Assembly: GCF_900112265.1 (NCBI RefSeq)
Contig: NZ_FOLO01000005.1
Coordinates: forward strand, 62,001 to 126,000
Reading direction: 5' to 3'
Source of the DNA: Pseudoalteromonas denitrificans DSM 6059
GTDB taxonomy: Bacteria; Pseudomonadota; Gammaproteobacteria; Enterobacterales; Alteromonadaceae
DNA length: 64,000 bases
In this document: positions 9,251 to 16,856 of the stretch, in pieces
Numbering within the stretch: the first letter of the stretch is position 1
How the letters are laid out: the number at the start of each line of letters is the position of its first letter
Notes under the pieces: model-generated
The model's database searches: none
Told to the model about the DNA's origin: nothing
Seen by the model: only the letters and a program-made list of their open reading frames with translations
Translations under genes and position numbers: made by a program

Positions 9251-9746
9251 TGGATCCGATTTTTACTTGGTAAAGATCAGTTCTTTAGGTACTCATAGAT
9301 CACTTTTTTACTAAGATAAATTACCCAACCCTAGATATTCACAGGTTGCCCCCATGGTTATTAACAAAAAATAGCTGCGGATCTGCTTTATACTAACTAT
9401 TATTGATTGATAATTAAGCTTATTACTAAATCTAATATAGATCTACTGAATAAAGATCTGATCTTTACTTGGTTTAGATCAGATCTTTACTAATTAGTTT
9501 TGATCTTATGCACAACTAATAATAGAGATCATTATTTTACTAAGAAAAAATGGTTTTAGGTCGATATATATACATCTTGAGATGTTTTTGGACTTTAAAT
9601 TGACAATTCACTTAGTAAAAAATTGATTTATAATTTTTCTTAGTAAAAATATGATCTGTTGACTTATTTTTTGTACTATAAAAATTTAAGTTAGTAAAAA
9701 CATGATCTGAAAAAATTTAATTAGAACGGATCAATTTTATACTAAC
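9251..9746. other. ori2: replication origin of the replicon: main iteron array
   Basis: The 789-base gap between parA and rep is full of 20-bp elements with consensus close to nagatcannttttttactaag. Direct copies lie at 9251, 9273 (degenerate), 9296, 9378, 9453, 9475, 9500 (degenerate), 9525 and 9727. Inverted copies lie at 9611, 9639 and 9690. Nearly all contain GATC at the same place, so Dam methylation could control binding. A DnaA box and AT-rich 9-mers complete a typical iteron origin. Rep, encoded immediately to the right, is the expected binding protein. Confidence 0.88.
9506..9514 (+). promoter_or_regulatory. DnaA box
   Basis: ttatgcaca matches the DnaA box consensus TTATNCACA exactly and lies among the iterons, overlapping a degenerate one. 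A one-mismatch box (atattcaca) is at 9335-9343. Confidence 0.7.
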
Positions 9747-9801
9747 TTAAATGATTAACATTTTATTCAATATGTGTTGTTATTAGCTGTCTAATAAAAA
9801 A

Positions 9802-11028
9802 ATGGTAAAAATCATGAAACCAAAGGTAAACATCTCTGTAGAAAATCTACCTGATTCTCTAAGAGGGCAAATTCACGGAGTCGAAAGTGCAAGAGATAAT
9901 GAAAGCCTCGCTTTGTTTACTGATAATAAAGATGTTCGGGTTTCAGTTGATAATACCTTATATCAAGATTTACGATCTTACTCTAATACTTTTAATCACT
10001 ATGATCTTTGGGGTCGCTTTGTTAGGTCTGGCCATAAAAAATTACCATTAGAGGAAGCTCCTAAAAGAACAATAATTACTAGGAAAATATCTGAAAAAGT
10101 TGATGGTATTCAATATTCTGGAGAAATTAAAATAACCCCTGCTGTTGTGAGTACAAGACAAAATGGTGAGGATGTCGAGTTTTTAGTTTGGCCATCAGAT
10201 CGTGAAGAAAAAGTAGAAAGAGCTTTGATTCGCCTTGCATCCAAAGGAAAGATTGTAAAAATAAACTTTAAGTCAGGTATTCAGTATGCTGTTGTTTTTT
10301 CAATGAATGAACTTGCGCAAGAGCTAAAGTCTGTTGGCCAGTCAATGCCATTTCCACAAATAAAAGAAGCTTTAGAAGCATTGCAAGGTTCTAAATTATC
10401 TTTTAAATATTCTGCAACCGATACAAGAAATACAGATATTGATGATTCATTTTATGAGTCAAATATGAACTTTTTATCATCACTGCATTTTAGCGGAAAA
10501 AAAGGCCAAGGTGGTAATATAAAGTGTGTTGCATGCTTAAATGCTTTTGTTCATAACATGATCGATAATTTAGAATATAAAGGATATTATTTTAATCGGG
10601 CACAAGAACAAAAAAGAGGGTTGTCACGATGGATGATGCTAAGGTTATATCATTTGTGGCGATATGCAGCACCAGGTAAAACTCATCACTTTAGATTATT
10701 ATCAATAATGGAAAAGTATGGTTCTATTTATTCAACCGATGATATTAGTGAAAATAAATTAAAAGCACTTCGCCGAGATATGACAACGACGATGAAAGAC
10801 TTGATCACTAATGGTGCAATTTCGGATTATAGCATTTCAAATGTTAAAGATGATAAAACTGGAAAGATTATTGATTACACTTATGAACTTCATCCGACAA
10901 ATGAATTTTGTGAAGAAATTCTTACATTGAACAAACACAATAAACGATTAGAAATTCAAAGTGGAAAAAGAAGTGCAGAGCCCACAATTACAATAGATGA
11001 AGATAATATAGATCAAATTGTTGTTTAG
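9802..11028 (+). CDS. rep: iteron-binding replication initiator protein
   Basis: The 408-residue product was recognised by its place beside the iterons and by its architecture rather than by a single signature. It shows two winged-helix-like regions (about residues 125-215 and 300-360), rich in basic residues, as in plasmid Rep initiators. It should bind the upstream iterons, melt the origin and load the replisome, and be limited by iteron coupling. Two possible starts lie four codons apart (9802 and 9814), neither with a strong ribosome site. An iteron at 9727-9746 sits in the promoter region, so autorepression is likely. It is convergent with tus. Confidence 0.82.
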   Translation: MVKIMKPKVNISVENLPDSLRGQIHGVESARDNESLALFTDNKDVRVSVDNTLYQDLRSYSNTFNHYDLWGRFVRSGHKKLPLEEAPKRTIITRKISEKVDGIQYSGEIKITPAVVSTRQNGEDVEFLVWPSDREEKVERALIRLASKGKIVKINFKSGIQYAVVFSMNELAQELKSVGQSMPFPQIKEALEALQGSKLSFKYSATDTRNTDIDDSFYESNMNFLSSLHFSGKKGQGGNIKCVACLNAFVHNMIDNLEYKGYYFNRAQEQKRGLSRWMMLRLYHLWRYAAPGKTHHFRLLSIMEKYGSIYSTDDISENKLKALRRDMTTTMKDLITNGAISDYSISNVKDDKTGKIIDYTYELHPTNEFCEEILTLNKHNKRLEIQSGKRSAEPTITIDEDNIDQIVV

Positions 11029-11051
11029 ATTAAACCTATAACTAACTTAAT

Positions 11052-11082
11052 AAAAAAGCCATATATAAAATATGGCTTTTTT
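11052..11082. terminator. bidirectional terminator between rep and tus
   Basis: Hairpin aaaaaagccata (11052-11063) / tatggctttttt (11071-11082), with a T-run on both strands. It separates the two convergent genes. Confidence 0.85.
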
Positions 11083-11088
11083 ATTAAG

Positions 11089-11961
11089 TTAACTATTCTT
11101 TTCTAGATATAGTCTTTCAATGAGATAATGTGTTTGTTTTTTTCTTGGGTGATGTTCAGGTTTTATGTAATTTTTTAGAGTGCCATATTTTACATTTTCT
11201 TCAGGATTGATAAGAATAAAAGGTAATGCAGCACTAACATGATATCTGTTTTTTGCATCATAACGAATATTAACTTGTGGGCTAACACGGGTAGGTCGTC
11301 TTATTCTTAATTTTTCTGAATCTTTAATACTTGCTATATTTAATTTCTCTTTTTGTACTAGTTGTTGCCAGGCTAATAAATCAATGACTTTAGAGTTTCC
11401 GAAAGTTTCAGAGTTATTTAATAAAGAAAGAGCATCAGATTTAGATAATAGTTTTATTGAATGTTTATTCATCCAAGTAAATCTAATTGAATAGGGGGAT
11501 TGAGATTCGAAGTGAATATTTCTATAAGCACACAGTGTGATTAAATTTGGTACTGCACTATGTACTAAATCAAATCTAGCATCATTATTACCTGCATTTA
11601 CAATTATTTTTTTTAATTCGTTTTTTGCAGAATTTATTTGTTTTATTCTAGATTCAATAAGTTCTGGTTTTTTTGACTCTAGGGCAATAATACCTGGGTG
11701 CCGTTTAATAATACGCCCACTTAAATTATTTTTTTTATAAAAATCATTAAATGCAGCGCAACATTTATCAAATGCAATATTGCCAGAAAACGCATTCACA
11801 CTGATTTCTTTAACCGATTTATTTTCATCTTGAGCTGTCATTTCTGGTAATTGGTAATAACGCGCATAAATTAATTTTTGCTGTGATATTTCAATAATAA
11901 GTTGGTTTATAAGGCTAGTCACATTTTCAAACTGAGTTCGAACATTAAATTTCAAATCCAT
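11089..11961 (-). CDS. tus: Tus, replication terminus site-binding protein
   Basis: The product has 290 residues from the ATG at 11961; two further in-frame ATGs at 11973 and 11970 would add four residues. It matches remembered E. coli Tus along its whole length. Examples are KLIYARYYQLPE (KLLVARVFSLPE), NLITLCAYR (GLITLNAYR), RFTWMNKHSIK (RFGWANKHIIK) and LRIRRPTRVSPQ (LKIKRPVKVQPI). The spacing from the N-terminal DL to the KL motif is also identical. Tus binds Ter sites and stops forks from one side. A candidate Ter site covers the start region, as TerB covers the tus promoter in E. coli. Tus beside a replication origin is unusual in bacteria generally. Confidence 0.9.
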   Translation of the reverse strand: MDLKFNVRTQFENVTSLINQLIIEISQQKLIYARYYQLPEMTAQDENKSVKEISVNAFSGNIAFDKCCAAFNDFYKKNNLSGRIIKRHPGIIALESKKPELIESRIKQINSAKNELKKIIVNAGNNDARFDLVHSAVPNLITLCAYRNIHFESQSPYSIRFTWMNKHSIKLLSKSDALSLLNNSETFGNSKVIDLLAWQQLVQKEKLNIASIKDSEKLRIRRPTRVSPQVNIRYDAKNRYHVSAALPFILINPEENVKYGTLKNYIKPEHHPRKKQTHYLIERLYLEKNS

Positions 11962-11976
11962 AGAACACATCATACC
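11962..11976 (+). other. candidate Ter site A, overlapping the tus start
   Basis: agaacacatcatacc, the exact reverse complement of the 15-bp core of sites B and C. On this strand the end catacc-ga aligns with the C-containing blocking end of E. coli Ter (gtaac[t/g]a), pointing right. Half of 16 aligned positions match by my count, and most mismatches are transitions. It would stop leftward forks and could also repress tus. Confidence 0.65.
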
Positions 11977-12070
11977 GAAATAGAAAAGTTATATTCTATA
12001 TTTTTGTGCTTTGTTTTAATAGTTATTTAATTAATTTTACTGGATGCTGAGATTTATTTTATTATTAAAA

Positions 12071-12096
12071 TAGGTATGATGTGTTCTTCTTGGTTT
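12071..12096 (-). other. candidate Ter site B
   Basis: A 26-bp element with core ggtatgatgtgttct at 12073-12087, differing from site C at one position. It is inverted relative to site A, 97 bases away. The minus strand reads catacctatttt at the presumed blocking end, which faces left, so forks leaving the nearby origin rightward would stop here. It also lies upstream of the phosphatase-btuCD operon. Confidence 0.65.
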
Positions 12097-12147
12097 GGCT
12101 ATAAATAACAATTACTTGTAGAATGTAATAAAATTAAAGGAGGAAGT

Positions 12148-12609
12148 ATGAAAGTCATAAAATCTGTTTTGTTTGTTTGCTTAGGAAATATATGCCGTTC
12201 GCCAACAGCACATGCAATAATGCGTTACAAAAACACCCAATTGAATTTAAATTTGAAAATAGACTCAGCTGGTACTGATTCATACCATAAAGGGGAATCA
12301 CCTGATAGTCGTTCCCAGCTTGCAGGCGAAAAACATGGTTACATTTTTGATGGCATCACATCCAGAGCAATACAAAAAGAAGATTATAATAATTTTGACT
12401 TGATTTTGTGCATGGATAGCAAAAATTTGCATGACTTAAATAAATTTTATAATGATGACCCTCATAATAAAATCAAACGCTTATTAGAATACACAGATCT
12501 TGACTTATATGATGTGCCAGACCCATATTATGGGGGTGAAAAAGGGTTTGATCATGTCATCTCTCTTATTGAAAATGCAATTAATGGTTTAATAAATGAA
12601 ATCAGTTAA
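12148..12609 (+). CDS. low-molecular-weight protein-tyrosine phosphatase
   Basis: The 153-residue product has the family's usual length. The P-loop VCLGNICRSPTAHA (CX5R, about residues 11-24) holds the nucleophilic Cys and the Arg, and DPYYGG (about 129-134) supplies the general-acid Asp. It should dephosphorylate phosphotyrosine or other small aryl phosphates in the cytosol. A strong ribosome site (aaaggagg) precedes the ATG. Its last 14 bases overlap the btuC start, so the three genes form one transcript. A functional link to cobalamin uptake is not obvious. Ter-like site B lies 52 bases upstream. Confidence 0.93.
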   Translation: MKVIKSVLFVCLGNICRSPTAHAIMRYKNTQLNLNLKIDSAGTDSYHKGESPDSRSQLAGEKHGYIFDGITSRAIQKEDYNNFDLILCMDSKNLHDLNKFYNDDPHNKIKRLLEYTDLDLYDVPDPYYGGEKGFDHVISLIENAINGLINEIS

Positions 12610-13585
12610 AAAAAAACTATATATAACAATATTAACTTTACTTATTTTATTTATAATTTCACTATTTTATGGTGGAATTTCCTCTCACACTATTAGTCCC
12701 ATCAATATATCAGATATCAATAAAGTGATTCTTTATGACTTGCGCTTACCTAAAATATTAACTGCTATTTTAGTGGGTACATGTTTAGCACTAAGCGGCC
12801 ATTTATTTCAATTACTTTTATCTAATCCTTTAGCCGAACCTGGACTATTAGGTGTATCGAGCCTTGCTTCTCTTTTTGTAATGTTAGGAGCTGCGATTTT
12901 TAATTACATTAACATTAGGTATGATGTGTTCTTTTTGGTTTTATCTTCTTCTCTCGGTGCGCTTTTAGCTGTAACTATCATCTTCCAATTAGCTAAGAGG
13001 CTAGGCCAATATTCAAGTGCATCACTTATTTTAAGTGGCATAAGTTTAACAACTTTAATATCGGCCATATCAAGTTGGCTTATTTATTATTCAGACAATA
13101 CACAATTACGTACTTTTAACCTTTGGCTTTTGGGGAGTTTTGAACACGTCACTTTTTTTCAACTCATGTTTATAGGTCTTATCACTGTTACAGTGACAAT
13201 TTTATGCATGTGTAAAAGTAAAGAACTTAACATGCTCTATATGGGAGATCAGAACGCCACTTTATATGGTCTCAAAGTGAACAAGTTAAGAAAATATATG
13301 CTTATTCTTGCAAGTACACTTGCCGCTTGTGCTGTTGCTCTGGGAGGCGTAATTGCATTCATAGGTTTATTAGCACCCCATGCAACAAGAATTATATTTG
13401 GCCATGATAATAGATTGGTTTTACCTATGCTCGTGATTAACGGTGCAAGTTTTATGGTGTTTATTGAATGGATTTCTCGAACCAGTATGTCGTTGCAATT
13501 ACCTTTAGGCCTTGTAACAGCGACTTTGGGTGGACCTTTTTTCTTATTTATTCTATTTAAACATTTTAAAAATCAGGGTTTATAA
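12596..13585 (+). CDS. btuC: vitamin B12 ABC transporter permease (BtuC-like)
   Basis: This is a 329-residue FecCD-family permease with about ten hydrophobic helices. Segments such as LRLPKILTAILVG, NPLAEPGLLGVSS, GVIAFIGLLAPH and PLGLVTATLGGPFF match remembered BtuC. It would form the inner-membrane channel for cobalamin together with BtuD. The start ATG lies inside the phosphatase gene and probably depends on translational coupling, as no ribosome site is visible. Its codons at 12916-12941 contain Ter-like site C. No btuF gene is adjacent, so the binding protein must be elsewhere. A siderophore permease is the alternative. Confidence 0.85.
   Translation: MKSVKKKLYITILTLLILFIISLFYGGISSHTISPINISDINKVILYDLRLPKILTAILVGTCLALSGHLFQLLLSNPLAEPGLLGVSSLASLFVMLGAAIFNYINIRYDVFFLVLSSSLGALLAVTIIFQLAKRLGQYSSASLILSGISLTTLISAISSWLIYYSDNTQLRTFNLWLLGSFEHVTFFQLMFIGLITVTVTILCMCKSKELNMLYMGDQNATLYGLKVNKLRKYMLILASTLAACAVALGGVIAFIGLLAPHATRIIFGHDNRLVLPMLVINGASFMVFIEWISRTSMSLQLPLGLVTATLGGPFFLFILFKHFKNQGL
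12916..12941 (-). other. candidate Ter site C, inside btuC
   Basis: A 26-bp element, 25 of 26 identical to site B and in the same orientation, lying within btuC codons. It would serve as a backup stop for rightward forks that pass site B. Confidence 0.55.
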
Positions 13586-14350
13586 ATGATAAATATTACT
13601 AAGGTGAATTATAAAATTAGTGATACTTTCAAAATCACTAACTTAGACTTAAATTTAGACAAAGGTACCTACCATTTATTAGGGCCTAATGGCGCAGGAA
13701 AAACATCATTCTTGAATTTATTAAGTGGGTTATGTTCGCCTGACACGGGTCATATATTTATCGGAAATGTAGCAGTAAACCCGTTGAATTTAGGCCAACT
13801 TAGCAAGGTTAGAGCCTATTTAATGCAAAAGCAAGTTGCTCATTTTGCACTAACAGTCAAAGGTATGTTAGCTATTACTTTATCATTAAGTGAAAGTGCA
13901 GTTGAAACTTTATGTGAAAATCATGATGTGATCAAAGGCCTAGATTTATTACAATTATTAAATAGGTCTATTACGGCACTATCTGGGGGGGAATCACAAA
14001 GAGCACATTTAGCACGTGTTTTGCTTCATTGTGATTTAAAACTTGAGCCGAACTTTTGCTTACTATTACTAGATGAACCTTATACAGGGTTGGATGTATC
14101 CCACAAGCTCTGGTTAAACCAATACCTTACACAGCTTGGCAAATATATTACGGTTTTAATAAGTCATCATGAGCTTAATTTAGCACTTAATTTAGCGCAA
14201 CCTTGCATAATAATAAACAATGGCCAGATACATAGGGTATTAACAGATAGCCGAGATATTGAAAAATCAACTTTAGTAGATGTATTTAAGCTACCACTCA
14301 GTGTATTAAGTGAGACAAATGAGGGTATATTACAAATAATTGGCATTTAG
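13586..14350 (+). CDS. btuD: vitamin B12 ABC transporter ATPase (BtuD-like)
   Basis: The 254-residue ABC ATPase has Walker A GPNGAGKTS (about residues 35-43), signature LSGGESQRAHLARVL (about 133), Walker B LLLLDEPYTGLD (about 160) and a switch histidine in ISHHELN. It powers the BtuC channel. The ATG follows the btuC TAA directly (TAAATG), which indicates tight coupling. The roughly 250-residue length fits BtuD rather than the longer FhuC/FepC proteins. No terminator is evident before the DAHP synthase leader. Confidence 0.85.
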   Translation: MINITKVNYKISDTFKITNLDLNLDKGTYHLLGPNGAGKTSFLNLLSGLCSPDTGHIFIGNVAVNPLNLGQLSKVRAYLMQKQVAHFALTVKGMLAITLSLSESAVETLCENHDVIKGLDLLQLLNRSITALSGGESQRAHLARVLLHCDLKLEPNFCLLLLDEPYTGLDVSHKLWLNQYLTQLGKYITVLISHHELNLALNLAQPCIIINNGQIHRVLTDSRDIEKSTLVDVFKLPLSVLSETNEGILQIIGI

Positions 14351-14397
14351 ACGAATTTCATCTTGAATTTTGCACCAAGATAGGTAGATTCACTATG

Positions 14398-14413
14398 TAC
14401 ACAATATTGTGTA
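14398..14413. promoter_or_regulatory. 16-bp perfect palindrome upstream of DAHP synthase
   Basis: tacacaatattgtgta, 36 bases before the GTG start, is a candidate operator. It fits neither the TyrR nor the TrpR consensus I know, so the regulator is unknown. Confidence 0.5.
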
Positions 14414-14449
14414 TTAATTTTAATTGTTATACGGAATGAGGAAATAACA

Positions 14450-15805
14450 GTGAAATCTTGGAGTCCTAACAGTTGGAGAGAATCCCCAATTGTACAGCAG
14501 CCGCAATACCCAGATCTTGCAGAGCTAGCAAGTATAGAAAGCCAAATTAATAGTGCACCACCTTTAGTATTTGCTGAAGAAACAAGAAGCTTATATAAAC
14601 AATTAGCTGACGTATGTGAAGGTAAAGCCTTTTTATTACAAGGCGGAGATTGTGCAGAATCTTTTTCTGAATTTAATGCTGCTGGAATTCGTGATACATT
14701 TAAAACACTTTTACAAATGGCTGTTGTACTCACTTATGGCGGAAAATGCCCAGTTGTAAAAATTGCACGAATGGCTGGTCAATATGCAAAACCACGCTCA
14801 GCTGATTTAGAAACAGTGAATGGTGTCGATTTACCTTCATATAGAGGTGATATCGTAAATGGTATCGATTTCACAGCGCAGGCCAGGATCCCTGATCCTA
14901 AACGCTTATTAACTGCCTATCACCAAAGCGCTGCAACCTTGAATTTATTACGTGCATTTGCTCAAGGTGGGCTTGCTGATTTACATCAAGTAAACCGCTG
15001 GAACATGAGTTTTGTGGCCGCAAACCCACTAAAAGATAAATATCAAAAATTAGCAGCTCGCATACAAGATGCGCTTGAATTTATGGAAGTGTGTGGTATT
15101 AATGCATCTAATGCACCTAGTATTAAAGAAACAAGTCTTTATACTTCTCATGAAGCATTATTGTTAGGTTATGAAGAAGCACTGACCAGAAGAGATCACC
15201 TTTCAGGTGATTGGTATGACTGTTCAGCACATTTTGTATGGATAGGCGAACGAACACGCCAGTTAGACCACGCACATATAGAGTTTTTTAGAGGAATAAA
15301 AAACCCGATAGGTGTTAAAGTTGGACCAGGAATGGATCCTGATGAATTAATTCGTTTAATAGATGCTGTTAATCCAGAAAATATCCCTGGACGCTTAACA
15401 TTAATAACACGTATGGGCGCAGATGTATTAGCTGATAAGCTTCCTGCTTTAGTGCGAAAAGTTGAGCAAGAAGGCCGTAAAGTTGTATGGACTTCTGATC
15501 CTATGCATGGCAACACAGAGAAAGCGAGCAATGGTTATAAAACGCGTAGCTTCAATAATATTTTACGTGAAATTAGTCAATTCTTTGCGGTTCATAATGC
15601 TGAAGGCTCATACCCAGGTGGTATACATCTTGAAATGACAGGGCAGCATGTTACTGAATGTACCGGTGGCGCTTATGGTTTGTCCGAGCATGATTTAGCA
15701 CAAAGATATAAAACACAATGTGACCCAAGACTCAATGCAGATCAAGTATTAGAGCTTGGTTTCTTGGTTGCCGATTTACTAAAAGATGCTAGAAGCAATC
15801 GCTAA
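14450..15805 (+). CDS. class II 3-deoxy-7-phosphoheptulonate (DAHP) synthase
   Basis: The 451-residue product has the class II (plant/Mycobacterium-type) length and motifs: WSPNSWR at the N-terminus, [31 protein letters not shown]-like [28 protein letters not shown] and [10 protein letters not shown]. It condenses PEP and erythrose 4-phosphate, the first step of the shikimate pathway. The start is a GTG with gagga 8 bases upstream. Standing next to ppsR/ppsA, whose product PEP is its substrate, is suggestive; E. coli keeps the unrelated class I gene aroH near ppsA. A palindrome at 14398 may be its operator. Confidence 0.95.
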   Translation: MKSWSPNSWRESPIVQQPQYPDLAELASIESQINSAPPLVFAEETRSLYKQLADVCEGKAFLLQGGDCAESFSEFNAAGIRDTFKTLLQMAVVLTYGGKCPVVKIARMAGQYAKPRSADLETVNGVDLPSYRGDIVNGIDFTAQARIPDPKRLLTAYHQSAATLNLLRAFAQGGLADLHQVNRWNMSFVAANPLKDKYQKLAARIQDALEFMEVCGINASNAPSIKETSLYTSHEALLLGYEEALTRRDHLSGDWYDCSAHFVWIGERTRQLDHAHIEFFRGIKNPIGVKVGPGMDPDELIRLIDAVNPENIPGRLTLITRMGADVLADKLPALVRKVEQEGRKVVWTSDPMHGNTEKASNGYKTRSFNNILREISQFFAVHNAEGSYPGGIHLEMTGQHVTECTGGAYGLSEHDLAQRYKTQCDPRLNADQVLELGFLVADLLKDARSNR

Positions 15806-15816
15806 CTAGCAACTTT

Positions 15817-15840
15817 AAAAGGCGAGGGAACTCGCCTTTT
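15817..15840. terminator. bidirectional terminator between DAHP synthase and ppsR
   Basis: Perfect hairpin aaaaggcgag / ctcgcctttt with loop ggaa, overlapping the ppsR stop region. Both convergent genes can use it. Confidence 0.9.
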
Positions 15841-16648
15841 AATATTTACGCCTTTCTAAACCAGTTTCAGCTAAGATTTTTGCAGATATTTCTTCTACCG
15901 AATGTTGTGTTGAATTCAAATAAGGGATGCGATGAGTTTTATATAACATTTCGACTTCTCTGACTTCTATACGGCATTGCTTAATGGAAGCATATTTACT
16001 ATTTGCTAACCGCTCATTTCGAATAGCTGATAACCTTTCTGGTTTTATTGTTAAGCCAAATAGTTTCTTTTTATGTGGTAAAAGTGCAGGTGGAATTTTT
16101 AGATCATCCATATCATCATCTGTAAAAGGATAATTAGCAGCTTTAATGCCATATTGTAAGGCCAAATATAAACTAGTAGGTGTTTTTCCACTCCTACTGA
16201 CACCAACTAAAATAATATCAGCATCATCATAATTTTTTAAGTTTGCACCATCATCATTTGCTAAAGCATAATTGACAGCGTCAATCCTAAAATCATAACT
16301 TTTTTCATGTATACTGTGAGTACGATGTGTCCGAGGAACTGGCTCAACTTGTATTTCTTTTTCTATCTGGTCACTAAAAACGGTTAAAAAATCATAACAG
16401 ACACCATTTGATGAGTTAATAATATCTGTCAGTTCATGATCTACAAAAGTATAAAATACCAAAGGTTTTTCGCCTTTAGAACTGATAGCCTTGTCAATTT
16501 GATTTTTAACTTCTAGTGCTTTTTCAATTGTTTCGACAAAAGGGATCGTTATATTTTTAAAATCAACTGGAAATAAAGAAAGTGTTGCATGACCAAAAAC
16601 CTCAGCCGTGATAGCTGTGCCATCTGAAATATAAAAAGCAGTTCTCAA
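15839..16648 (-). CDS. ppsR: PEP synthase regulatory protein (kinase/pyrophosphorylase)
   Basis: The 269-residue product belongs to the DUF299 family. The N-terminus [17 protein letters not shown] and the P-loop-like [15 protein letters not shown] (about residues 147-162) are diagnostic. It inactivates PEP synthase by ADP-dependent threonine phosphorylation and reactivates it by phosphate-dependent removal. It is divergent from ppsA with about 208 bases between, as in E. coli. The start is a TTG, with no ATG upstream in frame; the homologue alignment supports it. Confidence 0.95.
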   Translation of the reverse strand: MRTAFYISDGTAITAEVFGHATLSLFPVDFKNITIPFVETIEKALEVKNQIDKAISSKGEKPLVFYTFVDHELTDIINSSNGVCYDFLTVFSDQIEKEIQVEPVPRTHRTHSIHEKSYDFRIDAVNYALANDDGANLKNYDDADIILVGVSRSGKTPTSLYLALQYGIKAANYPFTDDDMDDLKIPPALLPHKKKLFGLTIKPERLSAIRNERLANSKYASIKQCRIEVREVEMLYKTHRIPYLNSTQHSVEEISAKILAETGLERRKY

Positions 16649-16856
16649 GTTATTCGCCCTATACTAATTGTTCATATAAATATTACGCATAATATACACT
16701 AGTTTTTGAATATATATCTAAAGCTTAAATAATATCTCAAATTCATATATTTGAGTATTTACCAACAGACCATCAGCGGTGTAGAATTACCTAGACCTAA
16801 AAGGATGGTCACATTCGTTCAAGATAACTTTATAATCTGCTTTTGGAGATATTTCC

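Noticed and set aside
9768..9788. Ter-like sequence just before rep (tgtgttgttatta core)
   Set aside because: It resembles R6K/E. coli Ter at about two thirds of positions, but it lacks the critical C and does not match the three local repeats, so chance similarity in AT-rich DNA is likely.
11973..12147. Cobalamin riboswitch upstream of the phosphatase-btuCD operon
   Set aside because: The 175-base gap is too short for one and no B12-box-like conserved segment is visible.
16683..16710. dif-like sequence between ppsR and ppsA (cgcataa with a following spacer)
   Set aside because: The XerC-like half is fair, but the XerD half does not match, and the site at 23891 is much better.
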